Source of the DNA: Wenzhouxiangella sp.
GTDB lineage: Bacteria > Pseudomonadota > Gammaproteobacteria > Xanthomonadales > Wenzhouxiangellaceae
Assembly: GCA_007123055.1 (NCBI GenBank)
Contig: SKSJ01000200.1
Span: forward strand, 1 to 37,374
Direction of reading: 5' to 3'
DNA length: 37,374 nt
Made by a program: the position numbers and the translations under genes. Every line of letters starts with the position of its first letter. The stretch's first letter is position 1. Shown one piece after another: positions 22,059 to 33,029 of this stretch. Under the pieces are notes generated by a model. That model was given only the letters and a program-made list of their open reading frames with translations. It ran no database searches and was not told the origin of the DNA.

Positions 22059-22094
22059 TTCAAAGCTTTCAAGCCGAAACCTGTACCGCACGCA

Positions 22095-23193
22095 CTACTC
22101 CAGGCCGGCCTGCAGCTGGGCGGCGGCAAATTCGTCGAGGTCTCCGTCGAGCACCTTCTGGGTGTCGGAACGCTCGATACCGGTACGCAAATCCTTGATG
22201 CGCGACTGGTCGAGCACGTAATTGCGGATCTGACTGCCCCACCCGATATCGGCCTTCTCGTCCTCGGCCGCCTGCGCCTTCTCCTGCTGCTTTTGCAGCT
22301 CGAGCTCGTAGAGCTTGGCGCGCAACTGCTTCATCGCCCGATCCTTGTTCTTGTGTTGCGATCGGTCGGTCTGGCACTGCACCACGATGCCGGTCGGCTC
22401 ATGCGTGATGCGCACGGCCGACTCGGTCCGGTTGACGTGCTGGCCACCCGCACCCGAGGCGCGGTAGACATCGATGCGCAGGTCCGACGGGTCGACCTCG
22501 ATTTCGATGTTGTCGTCGATCTCCGGCGAGACGAACACGCTGGCGAACGAGGTGTGCCGGCGATTGCCCGAATCGAACGGCGACTTGCGCACCAGCCGGT
22601 GCACTCCGGTTTCGGTTCGACACCATCCAAATGCATAATCGCCTTCGACCCGAATCGTTGCACTCTTGATGCCGGCCACATCGCCTTCCGACACTTCGAT
22701 GAGTTCGGACTTCCAGCCGCGACGCTCGGCCCAGCGCAGGTACATGCGCAACAGCATCTCGGCCCAGTCCTGCGCCTCGGTGCCACCGGATCCGGCCTGG
22801 ATGTCGATGAAACAGGGACGATCGTCCATCTCGCCGGAAAACATGCGCTGGAATTCCAGGTCGGCAACCTGCTTCTCCAGGCTTTCGAGATCGGCACCGA
22901 CGCTGGCGAGCGTCTCCTCGTCCTCCTCGGCCAGGGCCAATTCCAGCAATTCGGAAGCGTCACCGACGCCTTCGATGACCGCGTTCTGGGCACTCACCGA
23001 GCGGTCGAGATCGGAGCGTTCCTTGCCCAGCGCCTGCGCGTGGTCCGGATCGTTCCAGACATTCGGATCCTCGAGTTCGCGATCGACCTCTTCGAGTCGT
23101 TCTACCTTGACATCGTAGTCAAAGATACCCCCTCAGCGCCCGCACACGGCGCTCCAGGTCGTCCAAAAGGTTCTTCAGCGAAGTCTGTTCCAT
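22095..23193 (-). CDS. prfB: Peptide chain release factor 2, with programmed +1 frameshift at the TGA at 23119-23121
   Basis: [27 protein letters not shown], then +1 frame [36 protein letters not shown]...; AGGGGGTATCTTTGAC slippery site; [19 protein letters not shown] catalytic GGQ. Confidence 0.95.
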
Positions 23194-23380
23194 TGCAATC
23201 GTTCCAGTCTTGTGACGAAAGAGCCGCATTGTACCGATTCCTGGGCGTCGACCACCACAAATTCGGGGAATGCATGGGAATGCCCGATGATTCGAATACA
23301 CCTATGCATGCCGCAACCGCCGTCACCAAAACTTGCTAGAGTGGAGATGCAATTCAACTCGATACCGGAGGTCAGTTCGC

Positions 23381-23815
23381 ATGTCCACATACTGGGTCGT
23401 GGTAGCCGATTCGGCCAAGGCACGCATTTTTTCCCGTAACAAGAAATTCAGCCCACTGGAGGAACTGGAAACCCTTGTCCATCCCGAATCCCGCCTGCAC
23501 CGCCAGGACCTCGTGAGCGATCGTCCCGGACTGGTTCACGAGTCGCGCACGCCGGGAGAGAGCGCCAATGAAGAACCCACCGACCCCAAGGTCGTCGAGT
23601 CCCAGGTCTTCGCCCGCGATATTGCCCATCGCCTGCGCGAGGGACGGCTGGCCGGCAACTACTCCTCACTCGTGCTGGTCGCCGACCCCAGGTTCCTGGG
23701 GGTTTTGCGTAAATGCATGGACGAGGATACCCGGCGTGTCATCGACCATGAGGTCGCCAAGAACGTCACGCGCGGAGACATTGATCAGATCACGCGCACA
23801 GTCGACGGCGCCTGA
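23381..23815 (+). CDS. Host attachment family protein (AtsE-like)
   Basis: MSTYWVVVADSAKARIFSRNKKFSPLEELETLVHPESRLHRQDLVSDRPG...LVLVADPRFLGVLRKCMD. Confidence 0.8.
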   Translation: MSTYWVVVADSAKARIFSRNKKFSPLEELETLVHPESRLHRQDLVSDRPGLVHESRTPGESANEEPTDPKVVESQVFARDIAHRLREGRLAGNYSSLVLVADPRFLGVLRKCMDEDTRRVIDHEVAKNVTRGDIDQITRTVDGA

Positions 23816-23838
23816 TCTCCAGGCCGGCACGGCCCCAC

Positions 23839-25566
23839 TCAATCGTTCGCCGTGCCGGTTTCGTCCACCAGGTAGCGGATATTGAGCTGTGGCATGACCC
23901 TGCCCTGCCAACGATTGACTTCCAGGCTGTAGACCACGTGCAGGGGATCGGGCAGATCCCGGTGACACAGGTGACCGGCACGAAAGGCGATGGCATCGAT
24001 GACCGGCCCCTGGCCGCCCGGTGAGAGTCTCAGCTTGAGATGCTTTTCGCCGACCACGCGACGCTCCAGCACACGGAATCTTCCGTCGAACAGCGGTTCC
24101 GGCCAACCCTGCCCCCAGGGGCCGGCATCCGCCAGGGCTTCGGCGGTTTCAAGCGACAGCTCATCACCACTCAACTCACCGTCCGTACTCACCGTTTCAC
24201 CTGGAAATTCAATATTCTGAACGTGTTCGTCGAAAGTCCTTCTGAAGTCTTCGAAACGGTTCTTCTCGATCGACAGACCGGCAGCACGCGCGTGACCACC
24301 AAAGCGCTTGATCAGCCCGGGCTGTCGGGCATCGATATCGACCAGTAGATCCCGCAGGTGCAGGCCGTCGGGCCCACGTCCGGAACCCTTCAGTTCATCG
24401 GCACCCTCTTCAGCCGGAGCAAAGGCGAACACAGGCCTTTGCAGGCGTTCCATCAGGCGTCCGGCCACCAGCCCGACCACGCCCTGGTGCCACCGCGAGT
24501 CGAATACGCACAGCCCCGGCAGTTCACCATCCAGGCCATCGGCGAGCTCCTGTGCCTGTTGTTCGGCCGTTTCCTGCATTTCCTGCTGAAGGCTCTGTCG
24601 TTCCCGGTTGAGTGCATCGAGCTCGGCGGCCAGGTCACGCGCACTGGTTTCGGTGCTCGCCAGCAGACAACGCACACCGACTCTCATGTCGTCTAGCCGC
24701 CCGGCGGCATTGAGACGCGGAGCGGCGGCGAAACCGAGATCGGCGGCCTGAACATGACGCAGGTTGCGCCCGGCCACTTCCAGCAAGGCGCGTACCCCCG
24801 GCAGACATTGCCCGGCACGAATGCGCATCAGCCCGTGGTGAACCAAACGGCGGTTGTTCTCGTCCAGCACCACCAGATCGGCCACCGTCCCCAGGGCGAC
24901 GAGGTCAAGCCACTGAACCAGCCGCGGTTCTCGCCCGCGATCAAAAAACCCCGCCTCGCGCATGCGGGTGCGCAGCCCCATGAGCAGGTAGAACATGACG
25001 CCGACCCCGGCCAGGCAGCCGGACGGAAAGTCCTCGCCGGAAAGATTGGGGTTGATGATCGCTTCTGCCGGCGGCAATGACTCACCGGGCAAGTGATGAT
25101 CGGTGACGATGACCTGAATGCCCATCTCACGGGCGCGGGCGATGCCGGCATGCGAACTGACGCCCTGGTCAACGGTGACCAGCACGTCAGGCAACGGCTG
25201 CTCCAGTTCAGCCACCAGCTCGCTACTCAGGCCATAACCGTGGCGGAAGCGATCCGGCACCAGCCAATCGACATGCCTTGCTCCCAGGGCCCGCAGTCCG
25301 TGAACCGCCAGCGCCGTGCCGGTCGCACCATCGGCATCGAAGTCTCCGACCACGCAAATGCGCGCATCGTCCGATATTGCCGCTATCAGTAACTCGCAGG
25401 CTCGTTCCATGCCGCCGAGCCGCGGGGGCAACAGTTGTCTGAGCGAATAGTCGGGCGGCGAGTCGAGGCCCCGCATCGCCAGAACCCGGGACACCACCGG
25501 ATGCAGGCTGTCCAGAACATGCGCCGGCCTCGCGCGACGCTGGATACGCACCCGGCGGATGCTCAC
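23839..25566 (-). CDS. recJ: Single-stranded-DNA-specific exonuclease RecJ
   Basis: GDFDADGATGTALAVHGLRALG; VTVDQGVSSHAGI; VTDHHLPGE; RFGGHARAAGLSI; GTG start at 25566 in a GTGA overlap with the upstream stop (the track ORF extends to 25602). Confidence 0.93.
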   Translation of the reverse strand: MSIRRVRIQRRARPAHVLDSLHPVVSRVLAMRGLDSPPDYSLRQLLPPRLGGMERACELLIAAISDDARICVVGDFDADGATGTALAVHGLRALGARHVDWLVPDRFRHGYGLSSELVAELEQPLPDVLVTVDQGVSSHAGIARAREMGIQVIVTDHHLPGESLPPAEAIINPNLSGEDFPSGCLAGVGVMFYLLMGLRTRMREAGFFDRGREPRLVQWLDLVALGTVADLVVLDENNRRLVHHGLMRIRAGQCLPGVRALLEVAGRNLRHVQAADLGFAAAPRLNAAGRLDDMRVGVRCLLASTETSARDLAAELDALNRERQSLQQEMQETAEQQAQELADGLDGELPGLCVFDSRWHQGVVGLVAGRLMERLQRPVFAFAPAEEGADELKGSGRGPDGLHLRDLLVDIDARQPGLIKRFGGHARAAGLSIEKNRFEDFRRTFDEHVQNIEFPGETVSTDGELSGDELSLETAEALADAGPWGQGWPEPLFDGRFRVLERRVVGEKHLKLRLSPGGQGPVIDAIAFRAGHLCHRDLPDPLHVVYSLEVNRWQGRVMPQLNIRYLVDETGTAND

Positions 25567-26477
25567 CAGGGCCTCCAGGCGCGCAACGTGGACAGGCGCC
25601 ATGCGCGGTGCTCGCCGGCCAGTTCCAGCTCCCGCAAAGTGCGGCTGAAACGCAACCGCCTCACGGCAGCACCGAGCAGTTCAGCCAGTCGCGCCAGGTT
25701 GTCATCGGCACTCAGTGCATGATCGGGACGCCACTCCACCAGCGCCCCCGCTGACAGGCCGGCATCCGGGCAGGACTGGACGACTTCGAGACCTGCCCAG
25801 AGCGCCGCCCCCTGTAATTCCGGACTGGTCGCATGCACGCCTCGCACACGCCCGGGCACAACGGCAGCCGGCAGGCTTCCCGCGCCCCAGAACCACAGGC
25901 TGCCGGGCAGATCTGTATTCGACTGGCGGTGCTGGTGAAGAATCATCTGGGTCTCGTTGAGCAGGTGCCGCCAGTAAAGCGCATCGGGACCTTCGGGCCA
26001 GACCCGGTCCATGCTTTCACCGGCCAGCTGCCAGGGCGGAGAGAATCGGCATTCAGGTTCGTCCTGCAAGGCCAGGTAACCACGGCCCGAGCCGCACAGA
26101 TCCAGCCTCATGCCTTCTTCGGCAAATCGCTCCACCAGCTCACGGGCAGCAGCCGAATCGGGGGGCAGTCCTGCCTGCGACTCGAGCCATACAGCGCCAA
26201 GATCCGGTGTCAAACCCACCGGGTCGGCGCGCAGCCACGTTCCGGAGGTGTCGTCGGGCCGATCGAAGCAGCGGCTCAACGCGGCCGCGGGGAGTGCCTG
26301 ACCAAACAACAACCGGGAATGGCAGGTCGCGGGGTCGAGGTCCTGCCCGTCGCCTCGCTCCAGCAACAGACGGATCGGTCGCGGCACCTGCGCGGCCTCG
26401 CGCAACAGATCGCAAAGGCCGGGCACGAACACCACATGCCGGTCATCAGGATTCGTAGCGAACCTCGACAATTTCAT
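25563..26477 (-). CDS. Phosphoglycerate mutase-like protein resembling Xanthomonas RpfE
   Basis: [56 protein letters not shown]; sits between recJ and greA; start uncertain (track ORF from 26516). Confidence 0.6.
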   Translation of the reverse strand: MKLSRFATNPDDRHVVFVPGLCDLLREAAQVPRPIRLLLERGDGQDLDPATCHSRLLFGQALPAAALSRCFDRPDDTSGTWLRADPVGLTPDLGAVWLESQAGLPPDSAAARELVERFAEEGMRLDLCGSGRGYLALQDEPECRFSPPWQLAGESMDRVWPEGPDALYWRHLLNETQMILHQHRQSNTDLPGSLWFWGAGSLPAAVVPGRVRGVHATSPELQGAALWAGLEVVQSCPDAGLSAGALVEWRPDHALSADDNLARLAELLGAAVRRLRFSRTLRELELAGEHRAWRLSTLRAWRPW

Positions 26478-26931
26478 AGGTACGGCGGCCGCTGGGCGCC
26501 TGGAAGTCGACGACATCGCCCTCTTCCTTTCCGATCAGTGCCCGAGCCAGTGGCGCACTGATGGCCAGCCGGCGCTGGCCGACATCGGCCTCGAGGTCTC
26601 CAACGATCTGCCAGGTCTCCTCCTCGGCATCGTCGACCTCCTCGAGCAAGGTGACCGTCGCCCCGAACACGACCTTGCTGCCCGGATTGAGCTGGGCGAT
26701 GTCGATGACGCGGGAATTGCTCAGAGCCGCTTCCAGTTCCTGGATACGCCCTTCGATGAACCCCTGCTGTTCGCGCGCGGCATGGTACTCGGCGTTCTCC
26801 TTCAGGTCGCCATGTGCCCGCGCCTCGGCGATCGCCTCGATGACGGCCGGGCGCTCCTGCTTCTTGAGCCGATCGAGCTCCGCGCGCAGACGTTCGGCGC
26901 CCACGCGGGTCAGCGGTGTCTGGGTCGTCAT
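26446..26931 (-). CDS. greA: Transcription elongation factor GreA
   Basis: [62 protein letters not shown]. Confidence 0.97.
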   Translation of the reverse strand: MTTQTPLTRVGAERLRAELDRLKKQERPAVIEAIAEARAHGDLKENAEYHAAREQQGFIEGRIQELEAALSNSRVIDIAQLNPGSKVVFGATVTLLEEVDDAEEETWQIVGDLEADVGQRRLAISAPLARALIGKEEGDVVDFQAPSGRRTYEIVEVRYES

Positions 26932-29900
26932 TCCGTCTCCTTGATTCGGTGCAGTTCTTCGAGGCTGCGCACGCCCCGCTCATGCCAGTGATCCAGCGCC
27001 CTCAGCGTGGCACGGGCACCGGCAATGGTGGTCGAATAATTGACCTTGCGCTGCAGTGCCTCGCGCCGGATCGAGAATGAATCGGCAATCGCCTGGCGCC
27101 CCTCCGTGGTGTTGACAATATAGTCGATCTCGTCGTTCTTGATCATGTCAACGATATGGGGCCGGCCCTGTATCACCTTGTTGACGTAATCACACTCGAT
27201 GCCGTTTTCAACGAGGAACTTCCAAGTTCCCTGGGTGGCCACCAGCGAAAACCCTCGCTCGATGAGCTCCTTCGCCACCGGCAGCAGACGGTCCTTGTCA
27301 TTGTCGCGCACGCTCAGAAAGACACGGCCGGAGTGCTTGATGTTGATATTCACCCCCTGCTGGGCGCGGGCAACGGCCGAACCAAAGGAACGGCCCACGC
27401 CCATGGCTTCGCCGGTCGAACGCATTTCCGGACCGAGGATCGGATCGACGCCGGGGAATTTGATGAACGGGTAGACCGGCTCCTTGATGGAGTAGAAAGG
27501 AGATGAAAGGTCTTTGGTAATCCCCTGATCCTTAAGTGATCTTCCAACCATGCATCCGGCCGCGACCTGGGCCAGCGGTACGCCGGTGGCCTTGGACACG
27601 AAGGGCACGGTACGCGATGCCCGCGGGTTGACCTCGATCACGAAGATCTCGCCCTCGCGCACGGCGAACTGCACGTTCATCAGCCCGACGACGTTCAGCC
27701 CCAGCGCCATCTGCCGGGTCTGGCGCTTGATTTCCTCGATGCAGTCTTCTTCCAGGGAAAATGTCGGCAGGCTGCAGGACGAATCGCCGGAATGTACGCC
27801 GGCTTCCTCGATATGCTCCATGACGCCGCCAATGATGACGTTTTCACCGTCACAGACGGCATCGACGTCGACCTCGATGGCGTGGTCGAGGAAATGGTCG
27901 AGCAAAACCGGTGAATCGTTGGAGACCTTGACCGCCTCGCGCATGTAACGGTTGAGCTCGTCCTCGCCGTAAACGATATCCATCGCACGCCCGCCCAGCA
28001 CGTAGGAAGGACGCACCACCAGCGGATACCCGATCTCGCGTGCCAGCACCAGGGCCTCGTCGGGATCGCGCGCGGTGCGGTTGGGCGGCTGCTTCAGACC
28101 CAGTTCATTGAGCAGGCGCTGGAAGCGCTCGCGGTCTTCGGCCAGGTCGATGCAGTCCGGCGTGGTGCCGATGATCGGCGCACCGGCCGCTTCCAGATCG
28201 CGTGCCAGCTTCAGCGGCGTCTGGCCGCCGAACTGGATGATGATCCCTTCCGGCTGCTCGACCTCGACGATGGAGAGCACGTTTTCCAGCGTCAGCGGCT
28301 CGAAGTACAGACGATCGGAGGTGTCATAGTCGGTCGAAACCGTTTCCGGGTTGCAGTTGACCATGATGGTCTCGTAGCCGAGATCACGCATGGCCATGGC
28401 CGCATGCACACAGCAATAGTCGAACTCGATGCCCTGCCCGATCCGGTTCGGCCCGCCACCGAGCACCATGATCTTGCGCTTGTCGCTGGCGGCCGCTTCG
28501 CACTGCTCACCCCAGGTCGAGTACATGTAGGCGGTTGTGGTCGCGAACTCCGCGGCACAGGTATCCACGCGCCGGAAACCCGGACGGATACCGTGACTGT
28601 CGCGCAGCTTGCGAATCGACTTCTCGCTGACTCCCGCCAGTTCGGCAATGCGTGCATCGGCGAAGCCGTAACGCTTGAGCTCGAGCAGACGATCACGATC
28701 CAGCGCGGCGATACCATCGTCGTGAATGGCCTGCTCGATCTCGACCAGTTCCTGCACCTGGTCGAGGAACCACGGATCGATCTGAGACAGTCGGTGCACC
28801 TCCTCGAACTCCATGCCCCGGCGGAAAGCCTCGGCCACGTAGAGCATGCGGTCACAGCCGGCTTCTCGCAGTTCGCGCTGGATCAGGGTCGGCGCATCCT
28901 CCTCGGCCTCGAACTCGACGGGGTCGAGACCCGTCAGCCCCGTTTCCAGGCTCCTCAGGGCCTTCTGAAGGGACTCCTGGAAGGTACGACCGAAGGCCAT
29001 CGCCTCCCCGACCGACTTCATCTGCGTGGTCAGGCGATCGTTGGCCGCCGGGAATTTTTCGAAAGCGAAGCGCGGGATCTTGGTGACCACGTAGTCGATG
29101 GTCGGCTCGAAGGATGCCGGGGTCGCGCCTCCGGTGATCTCGTTGTCGAGCTCGTCGAGGGTGTATCCGACCGCCAGCTTGGCCGCGACCTTGGCGATCG
29201 GGAAACCGGTCGCCTTGGAAGCCAGTGCCGATGAGCGCGAAACCCGCGGGTTCATCTCGATCACCACCACGCGACCGTCTTCGGGATTGACGGCGAACTG
29301 GACGTTGGAGCCGCCGGTATCGACACCGATCTTGCGCAGCACGGCAATGGCGGCGTCACGCAGCACCTGGTACTCCTTGTCGGTCAGCGTCTGCGCCGGC
29401 GCGACGGTGACCGAGTCACCAGTGTGTACGCCCATGGGATCGAAATTCTCGATCGAGCAGATGATGATGCAGTTGTCGGCCTTGTCACGCACCACCTCGA
29501 GCTCGAATTCCTTCCAGCCCAGCAACGACTCGTCGAGCAGCACTTCGTTGGTCGGCGACAGGTCGAGCCCATGCTCGACGATCTCGACGAATTCCTCGCG
29601 GTTGTAGGCAATTCCGCCTCCAGACCCGCCCAGCGTGAAGGAAGGCCGGATGATAATCGGAAAGCCGATGCGCTTCTGGATCTCGATGGCTTCCTCGAGA
29701 GAGTGAGCCACCTCCGCTTCAGGCGACTCCAGGCCGATGTCACGCATCGCCTCCCGGAACTCCTCGCGGTCCTCGGCCATGTCGATGGCTTTCTTCGAGG
29801 CGCCGATCATCTCCACGCCGAATTCTGCCAGCACCCCTTCGCGGTCGAGATCCAGGGCGCAGTTCAATGCGGTCTGCCCACCCATGGTCGGCAGCAGTGC

Positions 29901-30152
29901 ATCGGGCCGCTCCTTCTCGATGATGTCGCGCACGACATCCCAGCGGATCGGCTCGATGTAAACCACATCGGCGATCTCCGGGTCGGTCATGATGGTGGCC
30001 GGGTTGGAGTTGACCAGGATGACCTTGAAGCCCTCCTCCCGGAGCGCCTTGACCGCCTGCACGCCCGAGTAGTCGAACTCGCAGGCCTGACCGATGACAA
30101 TCGGCCCGGCGCCAATGATGAGAATCGATTTGATGTCAGTGCGTTTGGGCAT
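26928..30152 (-). CDS. carB: Carbamoyl-phosphate synthase large subunit
   Basis: [32 protein letters not shown]; duplicated ATP-grasp halves; 1074 aa. Confidence 0.98.
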   Translation of the reverse strand: MPKRTDIKSILIIGAGPIVIGQACEFDYSGVQAVKALREEGFKVILVNSNPATIMTDPEIADVVYIEPIRWDVVRDIIEKERPDALLPTMGGQTALNCALDLDREGVLAEFGVEMIGASKKAIDMAEDREEFREAMRDIGLESPEAEVAHSLEEAIEIQKRIGFPIIIRPSFTLGGSGGGIAYNREEFVEIVEHGLDLSPTNEVLLDESLLGWKEFELEVVRDKADNCIIICSIENFDPMGVHTGDSVTVAPAQTLTDKEYQVLRDAAIAVLRKIGVDTGGSNVQFAVNPEDGRVVVIEMNPRVSRSSALASKATGFPIAKVAAKLAVGYTLDELDNEITGGATPASFEPTIDYVVTKIPRFAFEKFPAANDRLTTQMKSVGEAMAFGRTFQESLQKALRSLETGLTGLDPVEFEAEEDAPTLIQRELREAGCDRMLYVAEAFRRGMEFEEVHRLSQIDPWFLDQVQELVEIEQAIHDDGIAALDRDRLLELKRYGFADARIAELAGVSEKSIRKLRDSHGIRPGFRRVDTCAAEFATTTAYMYSTWGEQCEAAASDKRKIMVLGGGPNRIGQGIEFDYCCVHAAMAMRDLGYETIMVNCNPETVSTDYDTSDRLYFEPLTLENVLSIVEVEQPEGIIIQFGGQTPLKLARDLEAAGAPIIGTTPDCIDLAEDRERFQRLLNELGLKQPPNRTARDPDEALVLAREIGYPLVVRPSYVLGGRAMDIVYGEDELNRYMREAVKVSNDSPVLLDHFLDHAIEVDVDAVCDGENVIIGGVMEHIEEAGVHSGDSSCSLPTFSLEEDCIEEIKRQTRQMALGLNVVGLMNVQFAVREGEIFVIEVNPRASRTVPFVSKATGVPLAQVAAGCMVGRSLKDQGITKDLSSPFYSIKEPVYPFIKFPGVDPILGPEMRSTGEAMGVGRSFGSAVARAQQGVNINIKHSGRVFLSVRDNDKDRLLPVAKELIERGFSLVATQGTWKFLVENGIECDYVNKVIQGRPHIVDMIKNDEIDYIVNTTEGRQAIADSFSIRREALQRKVNYSTTIAGARATLRALDHWHERGVRSLEELHRIKETE

Positions 30153-30177
30153 GCGAGTTGATTCCGTGGCGTTTTTT

Positions 30178-30280
30178 CACAAAGATCTCGAACACGAAGA
30201 GCATGAAGTAGGGCACGAAGATCACGGAGGTACTTTCTGATTCTCTTCTTTTTCTTCGTGCCTTCTTCGTGTGCTTCGTG
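30178..30280. repeat. Intergenic inverted-repeat element, second member of the CACGAAG/CTTCGTG family
   Basis: Left arm CACGAAG 30193, CATGAAG 30202, CACGAAG 30214, CACGGAG 30223 (9-12-9); right arm CTTCTTT 30245, CTTCGTG 30254, 30265, 30274 (9-11-9). Confidence 0.87.
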
Positions 30281-30293
30281 TTATTGACTTCTT

Positions 30294-31418
30294 TCACGAC
30301 CCGGCCGCTCCCATCATCTCGACAAAGCGTGCAAACAGCGGCCGCAAGTCGTGGGGGCCGGGGCTGGCTTCGGGGTGGCCCTGGAAGCCCATCGCCGGCT
30401 TGTCCTTGATACGGATGCCCTGAAGAGAGCCGTCGAACAGCGAGCGGTGGGTGGGAATCACGTGACCGGGCAGCGAATCCTCGTCGACGGCAAAGCCATG
30501 GTTCTGGCTGGTGATCATGACCTGGCCGGTGCCCAGATCCTTGACCGGGTGGTTTGCGCCATGGTGGCCGAACTTCATCTTCACGCTTCGCGCGCCGGCA
30601 GCCAGACCCAGCAACTGGTGTCCCAGACAGATGCCGAAAGTCGGGACCTCCTTGTCCAGGAGTCCCTGAATCGCCTTGATGGCGTAATCACAGGGCTCCG
30701 GGTCGCCGGGACCGTTGGAAAGCATCACGCCGTCGGGCCGCATGGCCAGCACATCGGCCAGCGGCGTGGTCGCCGGCACGACGGTGACACGGCACCCATT
30801 GTCGGTGAGCAGGCGCAGGATGTTCGTCTTGACGCCGAAGTCATAGCAAACGACATGATGACGCGCACTGCCGCCGCCGTACGTTCCCGACGAAAGATCG
30901 AACGTACCCTCGGTGAACTCGTGGCTGGTTTCGCAGGTGACCGTGCTGGCCAGGTCGCGTCCGCTCATTGGTTCGCACTCGCGGGCCCGGCGCACGGCTT
31001 CCTCGGGATCGACGTCGTCACCGGCCATCAGGCACCCGTTCTGGGCACCCTTTTCTCGCAGCAGGGCGGTCAGTGAGCGCGTGTCGATACCGGCGATCGC
31101 CACCCGCCCCTGCTCGGCCAGCCATTCGCCCAGCGAGCGGGTGGCACGCCAGGAGCTGTGGCGACGCGGATAGTGTCGAATGATCAGCCCGGCGGCATGC
31201 ACCTGTTTCGACTCGACGTCGACCGGATTGATGCCGGTATTACCGACGTGGGAGGCTGTCAACGTCACCAGCTGACCGGCATAGCTGGGATCGGTCAGTA
31301 TTTCCTGGTATCCGGTCATGGCCGTATTGAACACTACCTCGCCGACGCTGAAGCCGGGCGCGCCGAAGCCGTGTCCGGAAAACGTGCTGCCGTCTTCCAG
31401 CGCCAGAATCGCCTGCAT
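30294..31418 (-). CDS. carA: Carbamoyl-phosphate synthase small subunit
   Basis: [52 protein letters not shown]; an upstream in-frame TTG at 31427 has better SD spacing. Confidence 0.95.
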   Translation of the reverse strand: MQAILALEDGSTFSGHGFGAPGFSVGEVVFNTAMTGYQEILTDPSYAGQLVTLTASHVGNTGINPVDVESKQVHAAGLIIRHYPRRHSSWRATRSLGEWLAEQGRVAIAGIDTRSLTALLREKGAQNGCLMAGDDVDPEEAVRRARECEPMSGRDLASTVTCETSHEFTEGTFDLSSGTYGGGSARHHVVCYDFGVKTNILRLLTDNGCRVTVVPATTPLADVLAMRPDGVMLSNGPGDPEPCDYAIKAIQGLLDKEVPTFGICLGHQLLGLAAGARSVKMKFGHHGANHPVKDLGTGQVMITSQNHGFAVDEDSLPGHVIPTHRSLFDGSLQGIRIKDKPAMGFQGHPEASPGPHDLRPLFARFVEMMGAAGS

Positions 31419-31446
31419 TTGGGACAAGATCACTTCCTCCGGGTAC

Positions 31447-31482
31447 AAAAAGCGGGCCCAACCGTGTAACGGCATGGCCCGC
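31447..31482 (-). terminator. Intrinsic terminator-like hairpin about 29 nt upstream of the carA ATG (possible attenuator)
   Basis: Minus strand GCGGGCC-...-GGCCCGC stem with inner CCGT/ACGG pairing, followed by TTTTT. Confidence 0.6.
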
Positions 31483-31611
31483 ATTTCTTGCCGAACCACG
31501 TCCGGCTTCCGGAATGAGATTGTAAACCAAGCCGGTCCCGCCGGCCAGTGGTCCGTGCGCCGGAGAAGGCGAATTGCCGGCCGTCAAATCAAGGACGCAC
31601 CTGCATGCCGG

Positions 31612-32103
31612 CTACGGGCGTCCGGTCAGTTCCCCGCCCTGGCCGCAAACCGGTGCCGGCACCATGGTGTCCGGTCCATGGCCCTGGGCAATCAGGTAGT
31701 CCAGCCACTTGAGCAGGGCCCGGTTGAGGCGCCAGCTCCGGACCACCAGCCCGCTGACCGAAAGATCGGGCCCGGCGAAGCGACGTATCCCCTGCTCTGG
31801 ACTGAAAGCAGTCGCTTCGGCCATGGCTGCATCGTGGTAGATACGCACGTGGGCGTTGGGGTTGTGCTGCCGATCATCACCGATGACGTGCGACAGACGC
31901 ACGAAGGTGGTGTAGGCGTGCCGCTCGATCACTTCCAGGTAGAGTTCGGGGCTGTCACCAACCCGCGAATACAGCAAATCATTCATTGCCAACCCATCGG
32001 GCAGCAAGACGTTCAGCGCCCGGTACAGGGCGCTATGAAGCTCCGGGAGCCGTCGTGCCAGAATCCGGCTGGACGGCTGCAGTTGGCGGGTCGCAGTCAG
32101 CAT
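31612..32103 (-). CDS. DUF1249 family protein (YqiB-like)
   Basis: ALNVLLPDGLAMNDLLYSRVGDSPELYLEVIERHAYTTFVRLSHV...AHVRIYHDAAMAEAT...KWLDYLIAQGH. Confidence 0.75.
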   Translation of the reverse strand: MLTATRQLQPSSRILARRLPELHSALYRALNVLLPDGLAMNDLLYSRVGDSPELYLEVIERHAYTTFVRLSHVIGDDRQHNPNAHVRIYHDAAMAEATAFSPEQGIRRFAGPDLSVSGLVVRSWRLNRALLKWLDYLIAQGHGPDTMVPAPVCGQGGELTGRP

Positions 32104-32154
32104 GGCGGCAGAGAATAGCATCCGGTTCCTGGAATCACCAGACCTCTGACCGCT

Positions 32155-32967
32155 TCAGCGGTGATCGCGTTCCAGCCCGAGATCGAGCAGGATGCGGCTG
32201 GCCAGTTCCTCGATCGAGGAATCCGTCGACGACAGCATGCGCACCCCCTCGGTGCGCAGCATGGCCTCGGCCGCCTCGACCTCGTAACGGCACTGCTTGA
32301 GCGAGGCGTAGCGCGAACCCGGCCGGCGATTCTCGCGAATCTGCGACAGGCGATCGGGATTGATGGTCAACCCGAACAACTTGTTCTTGTGCTCGCGCAG
32401 AAAACCCGGCAGGCGGTTCTGTTCCAGGTCCTCCTCGGTCAGCGGGTAGTTCGCCGCCTTCACGCCGTAGTGGAGCGCCAGGTAGAGGCAGGTGGGCGTC
32501 TTTCCCGAACGCGAGACGCCCACCAGAATGACGTCGGCACTCTCGAGACGCTTGGAAATGCCGTCATCGTGGGTGAGCGCGTAGTTGGTCGCCTCCATGC
32601 GGTCCTCGTAGGAACTGCTGTCGCCCATGCCGTGGGCCTGACCCACCTGGGCCGAACGGCTGACACCCAGGACTTCCTCCAGTGGGCCGATGAAGGTGCG
32701 AAACATATCGAAGACGTTGGCCTCGGCCTCGGCAACGATGCTGCCGACTTCGGGGTCGACGATGGTGCTGAACACAATCGGCCTGTCGCGGCTGTCGGCG
32801 GCTCGCTCGATCAGGGAAACAGCATCACGCGCCTTGCTCGGGGTGTCGACGAAGGGCAAACGCACCTGGCGAAACTCGATCCCGGAAAACTGGGTCAGCA
32901 GGCTGTGACCAAAGGTTTCGGCAGTGATCGCGGTGCCGTCGGATACGAAGAAAACTGTACGTTTCAT
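32155..32967 (-). CDS. ppsR: Phosphoenolpyruvate synthase regulatory protein (kinase/pyrophosphorylase)
   Basis: [64 protein letters not shown]; divergent from ppsA. Confidence 0.95.
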   Translation of the reverse strand: MKRTVFFVSDGTAITAETFGHSLLTQFSGIEFRQVRLPFVDTPSKARDAVSLIERAADSRDRPIVFSTIVDPEVGSIVAEAEANVFDMFRTFIGPLEEVLGVSRSAQVGQAHGMGDSSSYEDRMEATNYALTHDDGISKRLESADVILVGVSRSGKTPTCLYLALHYGVKAANYPLTEEDLEQNRLPGFLREHKNKLFGLTINPDRLSQIRENRRPGSRYASLKQCRYEVEAAEAMLRTEGVRMLSSTDSSIEELASRILLDLGLERDHR

Positions 32968-33029
32968 CAAAAGTCCGGGGGGTTACAATAAGGGTTTACG
33001 CAAATCCATCTATCGAGGAATCTTCTCAG

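Noticed and set aside
21786-22091. Minus-strand ORF with HEGHEGAHEGHEE peptide
   Set aside because: Translation of the CACGAAG repeats overlapping the lysS start and prfB end; the second genomic copy has an 11-nt spacing that breaks any coding phase.
21984-23339. 451-aa plus-strand ORF beginning in the CTTCGTG array (FVSFVRSFVPFVF...)
   Set aside because: Antisense to prfB; the repetitive N-terminus is only the heptamer array translated.
29424-30161. 245-aa plus-strand ORF opposite carB
   Set aside because: Antisense shadow ORF with no domain signature.
31612-32121. Initial idea of chorismate lyase (UbiC)
   Set aside because: VRIYHDAAMAEA and WLDYLIAQGH fit DUF1249/YqiB better.
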